Positions 28,787 to 38,295 of a stretch of 64,000 nucleotides of DNA are shown in pieces. The stretch covers positions 1-64,000 of the forward strand of contig JAHJBC010000009.1 of NCBI GenBank assembly GCA_018813765.1, read 5' to 3'. A program made the position numbers and the translations under genes. The notes under the pieces are model-generated. The model was given only the letters and a program-made list of their open reading frames with translations, searched no databases and was not told the origin of the DNA. Origin of the DNA: Gammaproteobacteria bacterium. GTDB lineage: Bacteria; Pseudomonadota; Gammaproteobacteria; Burkholderiales; Gallionellaceae. Positions within the stretch are counted from its first letter, which is position 1. Every line of letters begins with the position of its first letter.

Positions 28787-29368
28787 ATGCCGCTCAACAT
28801 ACCGAATCTGCTGACCTGGTTCCGCATCCTGATGATCCCCGTGTTCGTCGCCCTGTTCTATGTGCCGGACGACATGCTCAGCCTGCATCACCGGCATCAG
28901 CTTGCCACTTTCATCTTCTGGCTGGCCGCCATCACCGATTGGCTGGACGGCTACCTGGCGCGCAGCCTGAATCAGGGCTCGGCCTTCGGCGCTTTCCTCG
29001 ATCCGGTGGCCGACAAGCTGATGGTGGCGGCGGCGCTGATTGTGCTGGTCAAGCTGGAACTTGTGGATGTGATCATCGCCTTCATCATCATCGGGCGCGA
29101 GATCACCATCTCCGCCCTGCGCGAGTGGATGGCGCAACTCGGCGAGAGCAAGAGCGTGGCCGTTTCCATGCTGGGCAAGTTCAAGACCGCCTTCCAGATG
29201 GTGGCCATCCTGTTCCTGTTATACCAGGAGCCGATCTTCGGCATCTCGACGTTGTGGTGGGGAACCTTGCTGATCTATCTGGCCGCCGTGCTGACCCTGT
29301 GGTCCATGGTCTACTACATGATGCTGGCGATGCCGCAGATACGGAAAAAAACAAGCGGGCAAAATTGA
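28787..29368 (+). CDS. pgsA: CDP-diacylglycerol-glycerol-3-phosphate 3-phosphatidyltransferase
   Basis: Inner-membrane enzyme making phosphatidylglycerophosphate, the precursor of phosphatidylglycerol. 193 residues and about four to five membrane helices. The CDP-alcohol phosphotransferase motif reads DWLDGYLAR...GAFLDPVADK. ATG 28787 (MPLNIPNLLTWFRIL) lies 2 bases after the uvrC stop with no clear Shine-Dalgarno, so coupling is likely; a TTG at 28781 is possible. The uvrC-pgsA pairing is conserved in proteobacteria. Confidence 0.95.
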   Translation: MPLNIPNLLTWFRILMIPVFVALFYVPDDMLSLHHRHQLATFIFWLAAITDWLDGYLARSLNQGSAFGAFLDPVADKLMVAAALIVLVKLELVDVIIAFIIIGREITISALREWMAQLGESKSVAVSMLGKFKTAFQMVAILFLLYQEPIFGISTLWWGTLLIYLAAVLTLWSMVYYMMLAMPQIRKKTSGQN

Positions 29369-29392
29369 TTTTTGGCCGTCGGCCTGTATAAT
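29365..29392 (+). promoter_or_regulatory. Promoter of the tRNA-Pro-Arg-His cluster
   Basis: TTGATT (29365-29370), a 16-base spacer, TATAAT (29387-29392), and a GCCGCGC discriminator just before the first tRNA. Confidence 0.75.
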
Positions 29393-29402
29393 GCCGCGCT
29401 CT

Positions 29403-29479
29403 CGGGGTGTAGCGTAGCCTGGTAGCGCGCCTGGTTTGGGACCAGGATGTCGGGAGTTCGAATCTCTCCACCCCGACCA
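29403..29479 (+). tRNA. tRNA-Pro (TGG)
   Basis: Acceptor CGGGGTG pairs with CACCCCG. The anticodon stem CCTGG/CCAGG holds loop TTTGGGA (anticodon TGG), the T-arm has GTTCGAATC, and CCA is encoded. Confidence 0.97.
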
Positions 29480-29518
29480 AGTTAAAGTAGCAGAAGTTTG
29501 TTGGTTGCCGAATGAATT

Positions 29519-29595
29519 GTGCCCGTAGCTCAACTGGATAGAGCACCGCCCTTCTAAGGCGGGGGTTACAGGTTCGATTCCTGTCGGGCACACCA
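29519..29595 (+). tRNA. tRNA-Arg (TCT)
   Basis: Acceptor GTGCCCG pairs with CGGGCAC. The anticodon stem CCGCC/GGCGG holds loop CTTCTAA (anticodon TCT), the T-loop is GTTCGATTC, and CCA is encoded. Confidence 0.97.
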
Positions 29596-29613
29596 ATGAC
29601 CAGACCGTTCAAC

Positions 29614-29690
29614 GGTGGCTGTAGCTCAGCTGGTAGAGCCCTGGATTGTGATTCCAGTTGTCGTGGGTTCGAGCCCCATCAGCCACCCCA
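29614..29690 (+). tRNA. tRNA-His (GTG)
   Basis: Acceptor GTGGCTG pairs with CAGCCAC, with the extra G(-1) at 29614 opposite C that marks tRNA-His. The anticodon loop is TTGTGAT (GTG) and CCA is encoded. Confidence 0.97.
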
Positions 29691-29733
29691 TATTCAAATA
29701 AGAAGAAACACCAACCGGCTTGTTCGAGGTGTC

Positions 29734-31809
29734 ATGCATAGCTGCAACACTTGTCTGAAGAGCGCTCTGCTTGCGTCGCTGTTTGGCGCAAGTTGTCTCG
29801 TTCAGGTTGGAGCGATGGCCGAGCAGGATCTGTCCGAGCAGGCCTACCTACAGGATCTTCCCGTCGTTCTCAGCGCTTCGCGCCTGTTGCAACCCCTTTC
29901 CGATGCCCCCAACGCCATGACGGTGATCGACCGGCAGATGATCGAGGCATCCGGCTTTCGTTCGATAGCCGACTTGTTCCGACTCGTTCCCGGCATGTAT
30001 GTGGGCAATGCCGGCGCGAATACGCCCATCGTGTCTTTGAACGGCGTCACCGACCAGTATTCGCGCCGCATGCAGGTGCTGATCGACGGGAGAAGCATCT
30101 ACCTGCCCCCGTTCGGCGGGGTGGCCTGGCAGGAGTTGCCCCTGCTGATCGAAGACATCGAGCGCATCGAGGTGGTGCGCGGACCCGCCGCCGCTTCGCA
30201 CGGCTCCAATTCATTCTACGGCGTCATCAACATCATCACGCGCGATGCCTCTGGCGGGAGCGGCGGCACTGTCTCTGCGAGCAGGGGCGAGATGGGCATT
30301 GTCGATGCTTCCGCCAGATTCGGCGGTGGCGGAGATGATTTCGATTACCGGCTCTCTTTCGGTTATCGCGCCGACGACGGCGATAACCCGCAGGTGCTGA
30401 ACGACGGCAGCGCCAACCGGCTGATGAACCTGCGCAGCAATTACCGGGTGGACGGCGACAACACACTTGAATTCATGCTCGGTCTGGGCGAGGGAACGAG
30501 CGGCCAGGGAACGGCAGGACGTTTGCAGGAGCCTTTCAGGGATACGTCGACGCAAAACGATTTCCAGCAACTGATCTGGCTGCATACCTGGCCCGGCAGG
30601 GACGAATCGAAGCTGACCCTGTCGCGGACCGCCAGGCAATATACCGATCCGTACAAGTGCATCGACAACCAGGAATGCATTTCCACCGGAGCGCCGCAGG
30701 CATTTGTGGCAGATGATGCCAGCAGCCGCAGGCAGGAACTGGAATTCCAGAACACGACACAACTGGGCGAAAACAACCGGGCGGTGTGGGGAGGCGGGAT
30801 ACGCAGCGATTATGTCAATCAGCCCCTGCTGTTTCCGGGTCCGATCACGCTGCATCAGTCGCGCATCTTCGCGCACGACGAATGGCGGGCCTCGGAATCG
30901 CTCCTGCTGAATATCGGCGCGATGTACGAGGACGACGGCGCCGGGCACAAGAGCACTTCTCCCAGGGCCGCGCTGAACTACCACCTGTATCCGCAGCACA
31001 CCCTGCGCGCCTCGATCTCGTCCGCGACGCGGAACCCGATGATGGTCGAGATGTACATGAGTACCGCGCCCCAGACTTACTGGTCAAACGGATATATTCC
31101 GCCCGCCGAAAACCTCAGGCCAGAAAAGATACTGGCGAAAGAGATCGGCTATGTCGGACAATTCGGCGCCCTCAGCGTGGACGGACGCGCCTATTACGAC
31201 AAGGTGCGCGACATCATCATGATCGACGGCTTCGTCAATTACATCGACGGTTCCTACACCCTCAGCAACCGGGCGGACAGCTTCAAGAACCTGTTCGACG
31301 CGACCTACAAGGGAGTGGATCTGTCGGCGAAATACCGCTGGACCGACGGCAGCGTCACGGCAAGCTACTCGCACCAGCAGGCCAGTTGCGCATTCAGTTC
31401 GTACCCGACCCAGTATTTCAACCCGGATATCGGACAACTGGTCGTGCAGCCCGGCTACCAGTCGGAATACCTGGATCTGTGCAGTCAGTCCGTTCCGGCG
31501 GACAGCGGCAGCCTGCTGTTCGAGCAGCAGATGTACGAGACTTACCGGTTCAGCCTCGGGTACTATGCGCGGAGCAAGATCAGAGTCACCGATGTATCTT
31601 CCGGGTTCCCGCCTGAATCGCCGATGCGCAGGGTGGATTTGCGCTTGGTAAGGCAGCTCGGGAAGGCGGAAAGGACGGGAGGAGGGGAAATTGCTGTGGT
31701 GTTGCAGAACGCATTCCAGGATAACTATACGGGATATGGCAACGTAACTCAGCGAATAGGACTTACTTTCAAGCGACGTGCCTATATCACTGCGACCTTC
31801 AATTTATAG
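29734..31809 (+). CDS. TonB-dependent outer-membrane receptor
   Basis: 691 residues. A signal peptide covers about 1-30. The plug domain (about 45-165) has VVLSASRLLQPLSDAPNAMTVID, an LFRLVPGMYVG segment and VLIDGRSIYLPPFGG, and ends VRGPAAASHGSNSFYGVINI. A 22-strand-type barrel follows and ends in a Phe-rich strand (YITATFNL). ATG 29734 has GAGG 6 bases upstream. The substrate is unknown. It starts an apparent three-gene unit with a periplasmic binding protein and a hybrid histidine kinase, suggesting sensing of the imported ligand or of its uptake. Confidence 0.9.
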   Translation: MHSCNTCLKSALLASLFGASCLVQVGAMAEQDLSEQAYLQDLPVVLSASRLLQPLSDAPNAMTVIDRQMIEASGFRSIADLFRLVPGMYVGNAGANTPIVSLNGVTDQYSRRMQVLIDGRSIYLPPFGGVAWQELPLLIEDIERIEVVRGPAAASHGSNSFYGVINIITRDASGGSGGTVSASRGEMGIVDASARFGGGGDDFDYRLSFGYRADDGDNPQVLNDGSANRLMNLRSNYRVDGDNTLEFMLGLGEGTSGQGTAGRLQEPFRDTSTQNDFQQLIWLHTWPGRDESKLTLSRTARQYTDPYKCIDNQECISTGAPQAFVADDASSRRQELEFQNTTQLGENNRAVWGGGIRSDYVNQPLLFPGPITLHQSRIFAHDEWRASESLLLNIGAMYEDDGAGHKSTSPRAALNYHLYPQHTLRASISSATRNPMMVEMYMSTAPQTYWSNGYIPPAENLRPEKILAKEIGYVGQFGALSVDGRAYYDKVRDIIMIDGFVNYIDGSYTLSNRADSFKNLFDATYKGVDLSAKYRWTDGSVTASYSHQQASCAFSSYPTQYFNPDIGQLVVQPGYQSEYLDLCSQSVPADSGSLLFEQQMYETYRFSLGYYARSKIRVTDVSSGFPPESPMRRVDLRLVRQLGKAERTGGGEIAVVLQNAFQDNYTGYGNVTQRIGLTFKRRAYITATFNL

Positions 31810-32725
31810 CCGGGCGATCCTTTGCCGCCCGCTACGCCAATGGGCCAGCCGGATGCTCTCCGCGCTGGTATTTGTGCTTCTGGGCCTGACTTCCGCCATG
31901 GCCGAACCGCAGCGCGTGACGGTGGTATTGAGCGAGACGGGCGGATCCTATCAGGCTTTCGGCGACTTGCTGCGCGACAAACTACAGGCATCCGGTTCCG
32001 AACTCAGCATTGGCCACGTCGGCGACTTGCTCAGGCAGGGCGACCTGTACATCGCGGTCGGCATGAAGGCCGCCGTGGAGCTGGCCGACAGAGAAGCCCC
32101 CGTGTTGAACGTGTTCATCCCCAAGTCCGGCCATGACAGGCTGCTGCTGGAGTCACGGCGGCGCGGTACATCCTATTCGGCCATCTATCTCGATCAGCCG
32201 CCCGAGCGTCAGGTTGCCCTGCTGCGAGCTGTCCTGCCGCATGTCAGGAAGGTGGGAGTGCTTTACAGCGATCCGCCACCGGAACTGCCCAGCGTACGCA
32301 AACTGCTGGCAGATTCCGGTCTGGAACTGAACGAACGCAAACTCGATCAGCGTCCGCTTAACGACGCACTTGAAAGCGTGCTGGAGGAAAGCGACGTGCT
32401 GATGGTGCTGCCCGATGCCTCGGTCTACAACCCGGGAACGATACGCAACATCCTGTTGACGGCATACCGCAAGCAGATACCGCTGGTCGGCATCTCGCAG
32501 GCCTATGTCAGGGCCGGCGCACTGTGCGCCGTGTATTCCAAGCCGGAGCAGATTGCCGAACAGGCGGCAGCCATGATCCGGCGCTATGCCGAATCCGGCA
32601 GGCTGTCGGCGGCGCAATACCCGGCCGAGTTCGAGGTGTCCGTCAACATGCAGGTGGCTCGCTCGCTCGACCTGCGTATCAAGGATGCAGCAATGCTTCG
32701 CGCTGAAGTTCGGGGGAAGCCATGA
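31778..32725 (+). CDS. Periplasmic ABC-type substrate-binding protein (PF04392-like)
   Basis: About 315 residues. A signal-type hydrophobic segment (LSALVFVLLGLTSAMA) precedes two alpha/beta lobes. The family pattern includes a VGVLYSDPP-type strand, a DVLMVLPDASVYNP segment and the closing VNMQVARSLDLRI. The start is uncertain. GTG 31778 overlaps the TonB gene by 32 bases and gives a positively charged signal N-region; ATG 31853 leaves an unusually short N-region. No ABC permease or ATPase is adjacent. Its stop overlaps the kinase ATG (ATGA), so it probably acts as the kinase's ligand-binding partner. Confidence 0.75.
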   Translation: MPISLRPSIYSRAILCRPLRQWASRMLSALVFVLLGLTSAMAEPQRVTVVLSETGGSYQAFGDLLRDKLQASGSELSIGHVGDLLRQGDLYIAVGMKAAVELADREAPVLNVFIPKSGHDRLLLESRRRGTSYSAIYLDQPPERQVALLRAVLPHVRKVGVLYSDPPPELPSVRKLLADSGLELNERKLDQRPLNDALESVLEESDVLMVLPDASVYNPGTIRNILLTAYRKQIPLVGISQAYVRAGALCAVYSKPEQIAEQAAAMIRRYAESGRLSAAQYPAEFEVSVNMQVARSLDLRIKDAAMLRAEVRGKP

Positions 32726-34668
32726 AACAGCACGGGATAGAAAGACAGACGCTGGCGGTCGCCATCATCCCCATCCTGGTGCTGGCGCTGCTGCTGGAGA
32801 GTTTTTTTACCTATACGCGTTTCGCCGACCTGGATCGCGCACTGTTCGAACGCGGCAAGCTCATCCTGCGGCAACTGGCCTCGTCCAGCGAATACCCGGT
32901 GTTTTCCGGCAACCAGGGGCTGTTGCAGCAGCAGGTTGATATCGCTTTCTCGCAACAGGACGTCAACTCCATCATCGTGCTGAGTGCCGACATGAAATAC
33001 CTGGCCGGTGCGGGCGGGGCGCGCCGATCCTTCAAGCGCGAAACCATCGAGGCCAGACTGTCGCATGCGAGCGACTTCGACACCCTGCAAGAGAACCGCA
33101 ATGCACTGTGGCTTTACCAGCCCATCGTCGCGACGCAGATCGAGCTGGACGAGTTAAGCGGCGAAAAACCCGTCACGGGCGGTAGCAAACCGCTGGGCAG
33201 CGTCATCGTCGAGATCGGCAAGGACAGGGTGAATCAGCAAAAAGTGGAGATGTTGGGATTCAACCTGGTGCTGCTGCTGGCCGTGCTGCTCTCGACCATG
33301 ATGATCGCCATGCGCATGGCGCGCCGCATCACGCAGCCGGTGCTGGAGATGAAGAATGCCATACGCCGTATCGGCGAAGGCAGACTCGACACGCATATCG
33401 GCGAATCCAGGGTGATGGAACTGGACGTGCTCGCTGCCGGCATCAACGACATGGCGGCGCAATTGCTGCGGGACCGCAATACGCTGCAGCAGCGCATCGA
33501 CGATGCGACGCAGGAACTGCGCCGCAAGAAGGAGGAGGCCGAGAAGGCCAACTTCGACAAGAGCCGCTTCCTGGCTGCGGCTAGCCATGACCTGCGCCAG
33601 CCCATGCACGCGCTGGGCCTGTTCATCGGCGAACTGCACAGCAGGCTGGAAACACCGGAACAACGCAAGATCGCCGAAAAGGTGGAGGAGTCGGTGGAGG
33701 CGATGTCCAGCCTGCTGGATGCGTTGCTGGACATCTCCAAACTGGATGCCGGAGTGGTGATCCCGCAGGTGAGGGAAGTGCATCTGGATACGATGATGCG
33801 GCGCTTGGCGCAGGATTTCGCACCGCTCGCGAAGCGCAAGCACATCACGCTGCGATTCCACTGCCTTAATGCCATGGCGCTGAGCGACCCGGTGCTGCTC
33901 GAGCGCATCCTGCTCAACCTGCTCGGCAACGCGATCCGCTATACCCCGCAGAATGGCACGGTACTGATGGCATGCCGCCGCCGTGGCGAGAATCTGCGCA
34001 TCGAGGTGCGCGATAACGGCATCGGCATCCCCGAACCGGAACAACAGAACATCTTCCGCGAATTCGTGCAACTGGCGAACAGCGCGCGCGACCGCAGCAA
34101 GGGACTGGGGCTCGGACTCGCCATCGTGGACAGGCTGGCCAGGCTGTTGCGTCATCCGCTCAGCCTGCGATCGGTGCCGAAGCGCGGCTCCGTTTTTGCG
34201 ATCACCGTACCGCGCATCTTCGGGGTGGACGAACTGCTGGCCGAGCCGGCGCAAACGCCGGCCGCTATGCTGCCGAGGCATGACCAGTTGGAGAACCTGC
34301 GGGTGCTGGTGGTGGATGACGACATGCTGGTGCGCACCAGCACCGCCGGCATCCTCGAATCGTGGGGTTGCAACGTATCGGTCGCCGAATGCCTGCAGGA
34401 GGTCTACGACAAATTCACCGACGCCAACTTCGATCTGGTGATCTGCGACTATCGACTGCCGGACGGCGACGGACTGATGCTGGCAGAGCGCATCCGTCAG
34501 CAGGGCCAGATACAGCCCGCTTTCATCCTCGTCAGCGGCGATACGGCGCCGGAGATACTGCAAACCGTGAACGAGCGCGGCGGCCACCTGCTGCACAAGC
34601 CGGTGCGTCCGGCCAAACTGCGTTCGCTGATGTTGTTCCTGTTGAAGAAACGCGGCGACCCGGCGTAA
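32722..34668 (+). CDS. Hybrid sensor histidine kinase with C-terminal receiver
   Basis: 648 residues. Helices at about 11-30 and 176-198 flank a periplasmic sensor. A HAMP domain (about 195-250) and coiled coil lead to HisKA with His289 in SHDLRQPMHALG. The HATPase has LLNLLGNAIRYTP, DNGIGIP and GLGLGLAIV. A receiver domain carries the phosphoacceptor Asp576 in VICDYRLPDGDG and a late Lys in HKPVRP. No DNA-binding output gene is adjacent; the next genes run convergently. It is probably coupled in translation to the binding-protein gene. The stimulus is unknown. Confidence 0.92.
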   Translation: MKQHGIERQTLAVAIIPILVLALLLESFFTYTRFADLDRALFERGKLILRQLASSSEYPVFSGNQGLLQQQVDIAFSQQDVNSIIVLSADMKYLAGAGGARRSFKRETIEARLSHASDFDTLQENRNALWLYQPIVATQIELDELSGEKPVTGGSKPLGSVIVEIGKDRVNQQKVEMLGFNLVLLLAVLLSTMMIAMRMARRITQPVLEMKNAIRRIGEGRLDTHIGESRVMELDVLAAGINDMAAQLLRDRNTLQQRIDDATQELRRKKEEAEKANFDKSRFLAAASHDLRQPMHALGLFIGELHSRLETPEQRKIAEKVEESVEAMSSLLDALLDISKLDAGVVIPQVREVHLDTMMRRLAQDFAPLAKRKHITLRFHCLNAMALSDPVLLERILLNLLGNAIRYTPQNGTVLMACRRRGENLRIEVRDNGIGIPEPEQQNIFREFVQLANSARDRSKGLGLGLAIVDRLARLLRHPLSLRSVPKRGSVFAITVPRIFGVDELLAEPAQTPAAMLPRHDQLENLRVLVVDDDMLVRTSTAGILESWGCNVSVAECLQEVYDKFTDANFDLVICDYRLPDGDGLMLAERIRQQGQIQPAFILVSGDTAPEILQTVNERGGHLLHKPVRPAKLRSLMLFLLKKRGDPA

Positions 34669-34683
34669 ACCTGCCCTGTCACC

Positions 34684-36531
34684 TCAGGAGGGAAGTGCCG
34701 TCCCGGCAGGGCTGAGCCGGTTCATCAGGGTTATGCAAGCCGAAGGCGGGAGCGGCTTGCCGAACATGTAACCCTGCGCATCGTTGCATTGTTCGGTGCG
34801 GAAGAAATTGAGTTGTTCCTGAGTTTCCACCCCCTCCGCCAGCCCCTTGATGTTGAGCACGCGCGCCACCGCGATGACCGCCTTGGCGACGGCCGCATGG
34901 TTGGCATCGGTGGCGACATCGGTGACGATGGCGCGGTCGATCTTGATGGCATGGATGGGGAAGCGCGTGAGGAAACTCAGCGGGATGTGGCTGTGGCCGA
35001 GGTTGTCCAGCGCGATACGCACGCCGAGTGCGTTGATCTCGCTCAGGCGGGCGAGTGCCATGCCCTCGTCCTCCTCGATGCTCTGTTCGCGTATCTCCAG
35101 TTCCAGCCACTTCGGGTCGAGGCCGCTTTCCGCCAGCGCGGCCTTTACGCTCTCGACAAAACCGGCATGGCGCAATTCCTGGCCGGAGATGTTCACGGCG
35201 ACCACGACGGGTGCATTCCCCGCATCCTGCCAGGCCCTGTTTTGCTTGCAGGCCTCGTTCATCACCCAGCGGCCGATGTGGACGATGGTGCCGGAATCCT
35301 CCAGCGACTGCAGGAACTGCCCCGGCATCAGCAGCCCGCGCTGCGGGTGCTGCCAGCGCAGCAGCGCCTCCATACCGATCAGTTTGCCGTGGTGGATGTC
35401 CACCTGCGGCTGGTAATAGACGAGGAACTCCTCGTTCTCCAGCGCGCGCTGCAGGGCGGCTTCCAGTTCGATCATCTCGGCGGTCTTGCTGTTGAAGCCG
35501 GTGGCATAGAACCAGAAACGGCTGGTCTGCGGGCTTTCAGACTTGGCGCGGTACATGGCCATGTCCGCATTGCGGATCAGGCTCTCCATGTCCTCGCCGT
35601 CGGAAGGATAGACGCTGATGCCGATGCTGATGCGGGCCTGGATGGACTGGCCCTCGATGACGAACGGCGCGCTGAAGGCATCCACAATCTTGTTGGCGGC
35701 GACGTTGGCGTCTTCCGGGTGGTTGATGGCGAACGCGATGATGAACTCGTCCCCGCCCATGCGCGCGAGGCAGTCGGTCTCGCGCACGCAGCCGACCAGG
35801 CGCTTGCCGACCATCTGCAGCAGCATGTCGCCGAAATGGTGGCCGTAGTTGTCGTTGATCTTCTTGAAATCCCCCAGGTCGAGGAACATCACGGCCAGCA
35901 GATGGCCCTGCCGCCTGGCCATCCCCAGCGCCTGCTTGAGCTGGTCGTAGAAATACTTGCGGTTGGGCAGGCCGGTGAGGCTGTCATGATGTGCGAGATG
36001 GTGCAGATGTTCTTCCGCCTGCTTGCGCTCCAGCGCGTACTGTACGGCGCGCACCAGCAGGTGCTCGTTGGTGTGCCACTTCACCAGAAAATCCTGCGCC
36101 CCCAGCTTGAGCGCCTTGATCGCCAGCGATTCATCCTCCACCTCGCTGAGCACGACGACGGGAATGCCGGGTGCCGCCGCGCGTATCCTGGTGAGCGATT
36201 CGAGTTCGGTGCAATCCGGCAACTGCAGGTCGAGCAGGATGACGGAGATCTTGTGCTGGTTCAGCCGCTGCAGCGCCTCGCGCGCGGTCTCGGCAAAAAA
36301 AAGCTGGAATAAGCCGTTGTGCTGGCTTCCCAGTCGTTCCGCGACCAGCCTGCGATCCGCCGGGTTGTCTTCCACCAGCAGGATGTTGATCGGATCGGGC
36401 AGGGCGCCATGCATCCGCTCATCGCTGATGGCAGGGTCTTCTGTCCCTGCGCCTTGCTCGGGCGCGGTGTCGCCGCTCGAGTCCGAGTGGATGAGGGTCA
36501 GATGATGGAAACTCTTCCGATGCATGTTCAT
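34684..36531 (-). CDS. REC-GGDEF-EAL protein; intact GGDEF, altered EAL
   Basis: 615 residues. The receiver (about 48-165) has VEDNPADRRL and the phosphoacceptor in LLDLQLPD. The GGDEF domain is intact (GGDEF at 259-263, metal-site LDLGDFKKIND) with an inhibitory RxxD site (RETD) five residues before it, so diguanylate cyclase activity is likely. The EAL motif is present at 388-390. However, the usual DDFGTGYSS metal/loop-6 segment reads D509-NLGHSHIP, losing the second Asp, and LEITES reads LEIREQ, so phosphodiesterase activity is doubtful. It is the last of three genes with a PAS kinase and a receiver. GGGAG precedes the ATG. Confidence 0.93.
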   Translation of the reverse strand: MNMHRKSFHHLTLIHSDSSGDTAPEQGAGTEDPAISDERMHGALPDPINILLVEDNPADRRLVAERLGSQHNGLFQLFFAETAREALQRLNQHKISVILLDLQLPDCTELESLTRIRAAAPGIPVVVLSEVEDESLAIKALKLGAQDFLVKWHTNEHLLVRAVQYALERKQAEEHLHHLAHHDSLTGLPNRKYFYDQLKQALGMARRQGHLLAVMFLDLGDFKKINDNYGHHFGDMLLQMVGKRLVGCVRETDCLARMGGDEFIIAFAINHPEDANVAANKIVDAFSAPFVIEGQSIQARISIGISVYPSDGEDMESLIRNADMAMYRAKSESPQTSRFWFYATGFNSKTAEMIELEAALQRALENEEFLVYYQPQVDIHHGKLIGMEALLRWQHPQRGLLMPGQFLQSLEDSGTIVHIGRWVMNEACKQNRAWQDAGNAPVVVAVNISGQELRHAGFVESVKAALAESGLDPKWLELEIREQSIEEDEGMALARLSEINALGVRIALDNLGHSHIPLSFLTRFPIHAIKIDRAIVTDVATDANHAAVAKAVIAVARVLNIKGLAEGVETQEQLNFFRTEQCNDAQGYMFGKPLPPSACITLMNRLSPAGTALPS

Positions 36532-36572
36532 GACGCGCTCCCTGCCTGTTCTTGTTGGCTGTCTGATGCGGT

Positions 36573-37025
36573 TCAGTCCGGATTGCCGGGCAACTTGACG
36601 ATAGTGAGCCAGAAATCATTGATCGACTGCACCACCTTGATGAACTGGTCCAGGTTCACCGGCTTGGTCACATAGCAATTTGCGTTGAGGTTATAGGATT
36701 TGATCACGTCCTGCTCGGCTTCCGACGAGGTGATGATCACCACCGGGATGGTCTTCAGTGCGGGATCGGACTTGATCTCGGCCAATACCTCGCGCCCGTC
36801 TTTCTTGGGCAGGTTGAGGTCGAGCAGGATGATGTCCGGGCGCGGCGCATCCTTGTACTTGCCCTGTTTGTGCAGGAAGGCCATGGCTTCCTCGCCGTCG
36901 GTCACGACGTGCAGATTGTTCTGCACCTTGTGGCTCTTCAGCGCCTCCTGCGTCAGGCGCACGTCTCCGGGGTTGTCTTCCACCAGCAAGAAATCTGCCG
37001 GTCTGCCCAATCTGTCGATATCCAT
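36573..37025 (-). CDS. Single-domain response regulator (Rcp1-like)
   Basis: 150 residues, receiver only. It has the acidic pair VEDNPGD, the phosphoacceptor Asp69 in [11 protein letters not shown], Thr/Ser in [12 protein letters not shown] and Lys in YVTKPVN. The [19 protein letters not shown] wording is that of the Rcp1 group that partners phytochrome-like or PAS kinases. AGGAGG lies 8 bases before the ATG. It is encoded between the PAS histidine kinase and the REC-GGDEF-EAL gene and probably relays phosphate in that pathway. Confidence 0.92.
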   Translation of the reverse strand: MDIDRLGRPADFLLVEDNPGDVRLTQEALKSHKVQNNLHVVTDGEEAMAFLHKQGKYKDAPRPDIILLDLNLPKKDGREVLAEIKSDPALKTIPVVIITSSEAEQDVIKSYNLNANCYVTKPVNLDQFIKVVQSINDFWLTIVKLPGNPD

Positions 37026-37040
37026 GTTGTGTCCTCCTGC

Positions 37041-38171
37041 TTATTCTGCTTGTTGTATTGGTATGGTGAAAAGGAACGTCGTGCCTTTGCCCGCTTCGGA
37101 CTCGATCCAGATCCTGCCGCCGTGGCGCTCCACGATCTTCTTGCAGATGGTGAGGCCGATGCCGGTTCCCGGATATTCGCGCTTGCCGTGCAGGCGCTGG
37201 AACATCAGGAAGATGCGCTCGAAATGCTCGGGCGCGATGCCGATGCCGTTGTCGCGCACATGGAACTGCCAGTCGCCGTCCTGCTGTACTGCGCCGATTT
37301 TTATCTGCGGCGCGCGGTCGCCGCGGAACTTGAGTGCGTTGCCGATCAGGTTCTGGAACAACTGGGTGAGTTGCGAGCCGTCCGCATCCAGCACGAGCAG
37401 TGCTTCGCACACGATGTCCGCGCCGCTCTCGGCGATCACCAGGCGCAGGTTGGCCAGCGCCTTGTCCAGCGACTGCTTCACATCGGTGCGCGTGAAGGCG
37501 ACATTGCGCGTGCCGACGCGCGACAGCATCAGCAGGTCATTGATGATGGCCTGCATGCGCGTGGCGCCGTCGACCGCGAACTCGATGAACTCGTCGGCAT
37601 CCTTGTCCAGCTTGCCGCGATAGCGCTGGGCGATGAGCTGGGTATAGCTGGCCACCATGCGCAGCGGTTCCTGCAAGTCGTGCGAGGCCACGTAGGCGAA
37701 CTGCTCCAGTTCCTGGTTGGAGCGGCTCAGTTCGCGGGTGCGCTGCTGCAGCTCGTCCTGCGCATGCTTGAATTCGGTGATGTCGGAGAACTCCAGCACA
37801 TAGTGGGTGATCATGTCCGCGCTGCTGCGCACCGCGCTGAGCGTCACGTTTGCGGGAAACTTGCTGCCGTCCTTGCGGAACATGTGCGTTTCGGCGACAT
37901 GGTGGTTGACTTCGCCGAGCTTGGGATAGAGGGCGGCATATTCGTTGTTGCCGCCGGCGAACAGGAATCCGAGATTGCGGTCCAGCGCTTCGCTTTCCGG
38001 GTAGCCGGTGATCGCGGTAAAGGTGTTGTTGACCCACTCGATGTCGCCGCGCGTGTCGGTGATGAGGATGGCCTCGACGTTGCCTTTCAGTATCTTCTCG
38101 AACACCTGCAGCTTGGCCAGATCGTCTGTGGAACAGGCGTTGACTGCGAGCGGGATGTCGAAGTTGTTCAT
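37041..38171 (-). CDS. PAS-domain sensor histidine kinase, cytoplasmic
   Basis: 376 residues from ATG 38171; the frame is open further upstream but is not protein-like. One PAS/PAC domain (about 25-140; ILITDTRGDIEWVNNTFTAI, then FSDITEFKHAQDEL) is followed by HisKA with His164 in ASHDLQEPLRMV. The HATPase has LFQNLIGNALKF, DNGIGIAPEH and GTGIGLTICKKIVERHGG. There are no membrane helices. The start has a weak Shine-Dalgarno. First of three genes with an Rcp1-like regulator and a c-di-GMP protein, which suggests a signal-to-c-di-GMP pathway. Confidence 0.88.
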   Translation of the reverse strand: MNNFDIPLAVNACSTDDLAKLQVFEKILKGNVEAILITDTRGDIEWVNNTFTAITGYPESEALDRNLGFLFAGGNNEYAALYPKLGEVNHHVAETHMFRKDGSKFPANVTLSAVRSSADMITHYVLEFSDITEFKHAQDELQQRTRELSRSNQELEQFAYVASHDLQEPLRMVASYTQLIAQRYRGKLDKDADEFIEFAVDGATRMQAIINDLLMLSRVGTRNVAFTRTDVKQSLDKALANLRLVIAESGADIVCEALLVLDADGSQLTQLFQNLIGNALKFRGDRAPQIKIGAVQQDGDWQFHVRDNGIGIAPEHFERIFLMFQRLHGKREYPGTGIGLTICKKIVERHGGRIWIESEAGKGTTFLFTIPIQQAE

Positions 38172-38295
38172 CGTTCGGCTGGCCGTGTTTCCGGCGGCTG
38201 CCGGGAAGGCGCTAAAGATACCGCCGACAGGGCATCTTGTCCATGCAGCCGAGTGCCGAAACCGTGTTTTCCGGGTCGGGTTTCCCTTGCTTGAA

